A stretch of 33,292 nt of DNA, taken from the NCBI GenBank assembly GCA_021202335.1, contig JAJQDE010000063.1, positions 1-33,292 on the forward strand, written 5' to 3'. This DNA comes from Lachnospiraceae bacterium (GTDB taxonomy: Bacteria > Bacillota > Clostridia > Lachnospirales > Lachnospiraceae). The notes beneath the pieces were generated by a model. It was given only the letters and a program-made list of their open reading frames with translations. It made no database searches and was not told the DNA's origin. The translations under genes and the position numbers were made by a program. How positions within the stretch are numbered: the stretch's first letter is position 1; the number at the start of each line of letters is the position of its first letter. Positions 30,638-33,292 of this stretch are shown one piece after another.

Positions 30638-31195
30638 ATGGGGAAAGTGAAAGGCGCAATCATCGTGGTTGTTTTGGCGGTTTTGGTAGGGGGATATTAT
30701 TTCTATATTTCCAATATGGAAAAGGAGAGTGAGGAAACAACGATTTCTGCAGTTCAGGATGTCCTGTTAAGAAATCTTGACAACGATTATCCGTCTACCC
30801 CTAAGGAGCTTCTCAGGTATTACTGTGAAATCACAAAATGCCTCTATAACGAGAATTATACGGACAATCAGTTGGAGCAGATGGCGGATAAGCTGCTTGC
30901 GCTTTATGACGAGGAGCTTGCGCAAAATAATCCGCGCGAGCAGTATATTGATGATTTAAAGGAGGATGTTCAGGAATTTTTGGACAGCAATTACTCCATC
31001 GTAAGCTACACGACCTCCTCAAGCACGGATGTCGAGGAGTACACATATGATGGCAGAACATGCGCAAAGCTGTACTGCACCTATTCAATAAAAAGCGGCT
31101 CCGACTATGTGTCATCAAGGATGGTATTTATATTACGAAAAGAAACCGGTTCAGGGCATTGGAAAATACTTGGCTTTGAGCCTGTGACAGAATAA
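30638..31195 (+). CDS. Hypothetical single-pass membrane protein
   Basis: A 185-residue protein with a basic N terminus (MGKVKG) and one strong hydrophobic helix at about 7-24. There is no lipobox cysteine, so it is a membrane anchor or uncleaved signal. The rest is an acidic extracytoplasmic domain: a helical part (TISAVQDVLLRNLDNDYP to about 115) and a beta-rich C-terminal part (EEYTYDGRTCAKLYCTYSIK to HWKILGFEPV), with an arrangement that recalls NTF2-like cystatin-type folds. I do not recognise the family for certain. AAGGAGG precedes ATG 30638. It lies between rnz and tsaD, co-oriented, and is probably co-transcribed. Confidence 0.7.
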   Translation: MGKVKGAIIVVVLAVLVGGYYFYISNMEKESEETTISAVQDVLLRNLDNDYPSTPKELLRYYCEITKCLYNENYTDNQLEQMADKLLALYDEELAQNNPREQYIDDLKEDVQEFLDSNYSIVSYTTSSSTDVEEYTYDGRTCAKLYCTYSIKSGSDYVSSRMVFILRKETGSGHWKILGFEPVTE

Positions 31196-31229
31196 TTCCT
31201 GCGATTAACGATTGGAAAGGCTGAAAAAC

Positions 31230-32258
31230 ATGAGTGTGAAAGAGGACATACTGATACTTGCAATCGAAAGCTCCTGTGACGAAACGGCGGCGTCAGTCGT
31301 AAAAAACGGAAGGGAGGTATTATCCAATATTATCTCCTCGCAAATTGAGCTGCACACGCTCTATGGCGGCGTGGTGCCTGAAATAGCGTCAAGAAAGCAT
31401 ATCGAAAAGATTAATCAGGTTATCGGTGAGGCTTTGGAAAAGGCGGACGTGACCTTGAAAGACATAACGGCGATTGCAGTGACATACGGCCCCGGGCTTG
31501 TGGGCGCGCTTTTGGTCGGCGTTTCGGCGGCAAAGGCGATAAGCTTTGCGTCAGGAAAGCCGCTGATAGGAGTCCATCATATAGAAGGTCATATAAGCGC
31601 CAACTATATTGAAAATAAGGATTTGGAGCCGCCCTTTGTATGCCTTGTGGTGTCGGGAGGGCATACACATCTCGTTGTGGTAAAGGATTACGGTGTCTAT
31701 GAAATATTAGGATATACAAGAGATGACGCGGCAGGGGAGGCGTTTGACAAAGTCGCGCGTGCAATAGGTCTGGGCTACCCCGGCGGTCCTAAGATAGATA
31801 AGCTGTCAAAGGAAGGGAATCCGGAGGCAATAAGCTTTCCGCGCGCAAAGGTAGGCGGTTCAGGCTATGATTTCAGCTTTAGCGGTTTAAAATCAGCGGT
31901 TTTAAACTATCTTAACTCATGTGAAATGAAAGGGCTTGAGATAAATAAGGCTGATGTGGCTGCGTCCTTCCAAAAGGCAGTCATAGACGTGCTGGTGGAA
32001 CATTCGCTTCAGGCCGTGAAGGAGTACGGCTTAAAAAGGTTTGCCATAGCCGGCGGAGTGGCGTCAAACTCGTCGCTGCGCGCCGCGATGAAAGAGGAAT
32101 GTGCAAAGAGAGAAATAGAATTTTACTATCCGGCGCCTGTTTTGTGTACGGATAATGCGGCAATGATAGGTGCGGCAGGATATTATGAATATATAAGAGG
32201 CGTAAGGAGCGGTTATGATTTAAATGCTGTTCCCAATTTGAGGCTGGGTGAGAGATAA
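31230..32258 (+). CDS. tsaD: tRNA t6A-synthesis transferase TsaD
   Basis: Catalytic subunit that transfers the threonylcarbamoyl group to A37 of ANN-decoding tRNAs. The 342-residue protein has [10 protein letters not shown] at the N terminus, the metal-binding His117 and His121 in [25 protein letters not shown] and the C-terminal [13 protein letters not shown] with [16 protein letters not shown] 31230 follows GGAAAGG; the upstream TTG at 31212 is not needed. It shares its gene run with tsaE and tsaB, so the whole bacterial t6A complex is made from one locus apart from TsaC. Confidence 0.97.
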   Translation: MSVKEDILILAIESSCDETAASVVKNGREVLSNIISSQIELHTLYGGVVPEIASRKHIEKINQVIGEALEKADVTLKDITAIAVTYGPGLVGALLVGVSAAKAISFASGKPLIGVHHIEGHISANYIENKDLEPPFVCLVVSGGHTHLVVVKDYGVYEILGYTRDDAAGEAFDKVARAIGLGYPGGPKIDKLSKEGNPEAISFPRAKVGGSGYDFSFSGLKSAVLNYLNSCEMKGLEINKADVAASFQKAVIDVLVEHSLQAVKEYGLKRFAIAGGVASNSSLRAAMKEECAKREIEFYYPAPVLCTDNAAMIGAAGYYEYIRGVRSGYDLNAVPNLRLGER

Positions 32259-32279
32259 AACGCCGGGAAAGAGGCTTAA

Positions 32280-33011
32280 ATGAAGAAATTAAAGACAACC
32301 GCCATTGTGCTGGCGGCAGGGCGGGGAAAGAGAATGAACAGCTCCGTGCAGAAGCAGTATTTACTTATAGGCGACAAGCCGGTGCTGTATTATTCCTTAA
32401 AAGCGTTTGAGGAGAGCTCAGTCAGCGATATCGTGCTTGTCACCGGGGAAAACGAGATTGACTTCTGCCAAAGGGAAATAGTTGAAAAATATGGAATACA
32501 TAAGGTGCGGACAGTGGTGGCAGGCGGAGAGGAGCGCTATCATTCGGTTGCGAGAGGGCTTTCGGCCATAAATCGTGAGTGCGATTATGTATTCATTCAT
32601 GACGGCGCCCGCCCTCTTGTCGATGCCGATATTATAGAAAGAGCGCTTATTGCAGTGCGGCAGAACTCGGCATGTGCTGTGGGAATGCCTGTCAAGGACA
32701 CCATAAAGCTTGCCGATGCGGCCGGATATGTGCAGGCGACGCCTGAACGTTCGCTTGTATGGCAGATACAGACTCCGCAGGTGTTTGAAAGGGAGCTGAT
32801 AACAGGGGCATATAAAAAGCTGATTTCGGAGGAAGCAATGCTGAAAGCCGCAAATGTTTCGATAACGGATGATGCGATGGTGGTTGAGCGATTTGCTGAT
32901 GTACCCGTAAAGCTTGTGGAGGGAACATACAAAAATATTAAAATTACCACGCAGGAGGATTTAAAACTGGCAGAGATATTGCTGGGGATTGATAGTCAGA
33001 AAAAAAATTAG
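32280..33011 (+). CDS. ispD: 2-C-methyl-D-erythritol 4-phosphate cytidylyltransferase
   Basis: Third enzyme of the MEP isoprenoid pathway; it joins CTP and methylerythritol phosphate to give CDP-ME. The 243-residue protein has the nucleotide-binding LAAGRGKRMNSSVQKQYL, the central FIHDGARPLVD, VKDTIK, the TPQVFERELI motif and the C-terminal SITDDAMVVE with VEGTYKNIKITTQEDL. GAAAGAGG precedes ATG 32280. It is the last protein gene of the run that starts at 27507 and is followed by the tRNA-Ser promoter. It shows that the cell uses the MEP rather than the mevalonate route. Confidence 0.96.
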   Translation: MKKLKTTAIVLAAGRGKRMNSSVQKQYLLIGDKPVLYYSLKAFEESSVSDIVLVTGENEIDFCQREIVEKYGIHKVRTVVAGGEERYHSVARGLSAINRECDYVFIHDGARPLVDADIIERALIAVRQNSACAVGMPVKDTIKLADAAGYVQATPERSLVWQIQTPQVFERELITGAYKKLISEEAMLKAANVSITDDAMVVERFADVPVKLVEGTYKNIKITTQEDLKLAEILLGIDSQKKN

Positions 33012-33030
33012 AAAAATATTGAAAAAGTTG

Positions 33031-33059
33031 TTGACAAATAAAGCCCACATGCATATAAT
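33031..33059 (+). promoter_or_regulatory. Perfect consensus promoter of tRNA-Ser
   Basis: TTGACA (33031-33036), 17 nt, TATAAT (33054-33059); both hexamers are perfect. It fits a stable RNA gene starting at 33112. Confidence 0.9.
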
Positions 33060-33111
33060 AAATATTGTCGCTGCGAGTTACGAGTCGAGCGGCAAACTGA
33101 ATACAGCGTAT

Positions 33112-33197
33112 GGAGAGGTATCGAAGTGGTCATAACGAGGCGGTCTTGAAAACCGTTTGTCCGCAAGGGCGCGTGGGTTCGAATCCCACCCTCTCCG
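33112..33197 (+). tRNA. tRNA-Ser (anticodon TGA)
   Basis: Acceptor GGAGAGG (33112-33118) pairs with CCTCTCC (33190-33196), discriminator G33197. The anticodon loop CTTGAAA gives TGA at 33147-33149. A long variable arm (TTGTCCGCAAGGGCGC region) fits a class II tRNA. The T arm is GTGGG-TTCGAAT-CCCAC. CCA is not encoded. Confidence 0.96.
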
Positions 33198-33199
33198 TT

Positions 33200-33236
33200 T
33201 TTATTTCTGCCATTTACAGACTTTGGCTGAAATAAA
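33200..33236 (+). terminator. Possible hairpin after tRNA-Ser
   Basis: TTTATTTCTGCC (33200-33211) pairs with GGCTGAAATAAA (33225-33236), 12 positions with one mismatch. No U tract follows, so it is a weak terminator candidate or a processing end. The rest of the window to 33292 shows no feature. Confidence 0.35.
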
Positions 33237-33292
33237 TAAAGAATGAACTTTGACAAATAAACAGTAATGCAGCCCTGAAAATTCAGAAAAGA

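Noticed and set aside
33008-33256. Minus-strand open frame of 82 codons over the tRNA-Ser gene
   Set aside because: It is antisense to tRNA-Ser; its GGIRTHAPLRTNGF-type translation is a well-known spurious protein made from tRNA-Ser genes.

Overview
This window looks like a chromosomal segment of a spore-forming, probably motile member of the Firmicutes class Clostridia, most likely family Lachnospiraceae. The reasons are: an alpha/beta-type small acid-soluble spore protein, the tig-clpP-clpX-lon-engB order, a GHKL/LytTR (agr-type) two-component pair, a cytosolic GH36 alpha-galactosidase, an AAA-ATPase-like/PD-(D/E)XK protein, and strong extended -10 promoters. The species cannot be named from sequence alone. 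No phage, plasmid, insertion sequence or CRISPR array was seen.

Layout. 1-2.3 kb: a GH36 alpha-galactosidase behind a highly structured leader. 2.3-2.9 kb: tRNA-Val(CAC), tRNA-Ala(CGC) and tRNA-Leu(UAG) with terminators, followed by a cluster of perfect hairpins built from repeated modules. 2.9-5.7 kb: thymidine kinase and a Na+/Ca2+-type exchanger on the plus strand, converging on a CYTH-domain protein and a CmpB-type membrane protein on the minus strand. 5.7-6.4 kb: a DJ-1/PfpI protein. 6.5-12.0 kb: a signalling operon behind a consensus promoter (cheR, cheB, a CheY-like receiver, cheW, a soluble PAS histidine kinase, a receiver-HD-GYP phosphodiesterase) that contains neither CheA nor a receptor. 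12.1 kb: a spore SASP gene. 12.4-19.1 kb: the accessory part, with a LytTR response regulator and a GHKL kinase separated by a Sel1/three-TM/YD-repeat membrane protein, a small membrane protein with a possible FAIM-like beta domain, and an AAA-ATPase-like/PD-(D/E)XK protein; a related terminator repeat lies at each end. 19.1-27.4 kb: proteostasis and GTPase operon (tig, clpP, clpX, lon, engB, AI-2E-type permease, truA). 27.5-33.0 kb: YcxB-like protein, tsaE, tsaB, rimI, rnz, a membrane-anchored unknown, tsaD and ispD. 33.1 kb: tRNA-Ser(UGA) behind a perfect consensus promoter.

How the genes work together. The tsaE/tsaB/tsaD set makes the t6A modification of tRNA, and truA and rnz add further tRNA maturation. 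tig/clpP/clpX/lon form a protein folding and degradation block. The che-like operon probably joins receptor-adaptation enzymes to c-di-GMP turnover through the HD-GYP protein; its CheB has lost every phosphorylation residue of its receiver (Asp56 is Cys).

The most unusual signals are: (i) a leader hairpin with a conserved GGAGCGT loop, present before both the alpha-galactosidase and cheW, whose 9-nt loop in the first copy is perfectly complementary to bases running into the ribosome-binding site (a candidate pseudoknot); (ii) the degenerate CheB receiver and the Hpt-like tail without histidine in the adjacent kinase; (iii) the three-gene membrane/ATPase block between the two halves of an agr-type two-component system.
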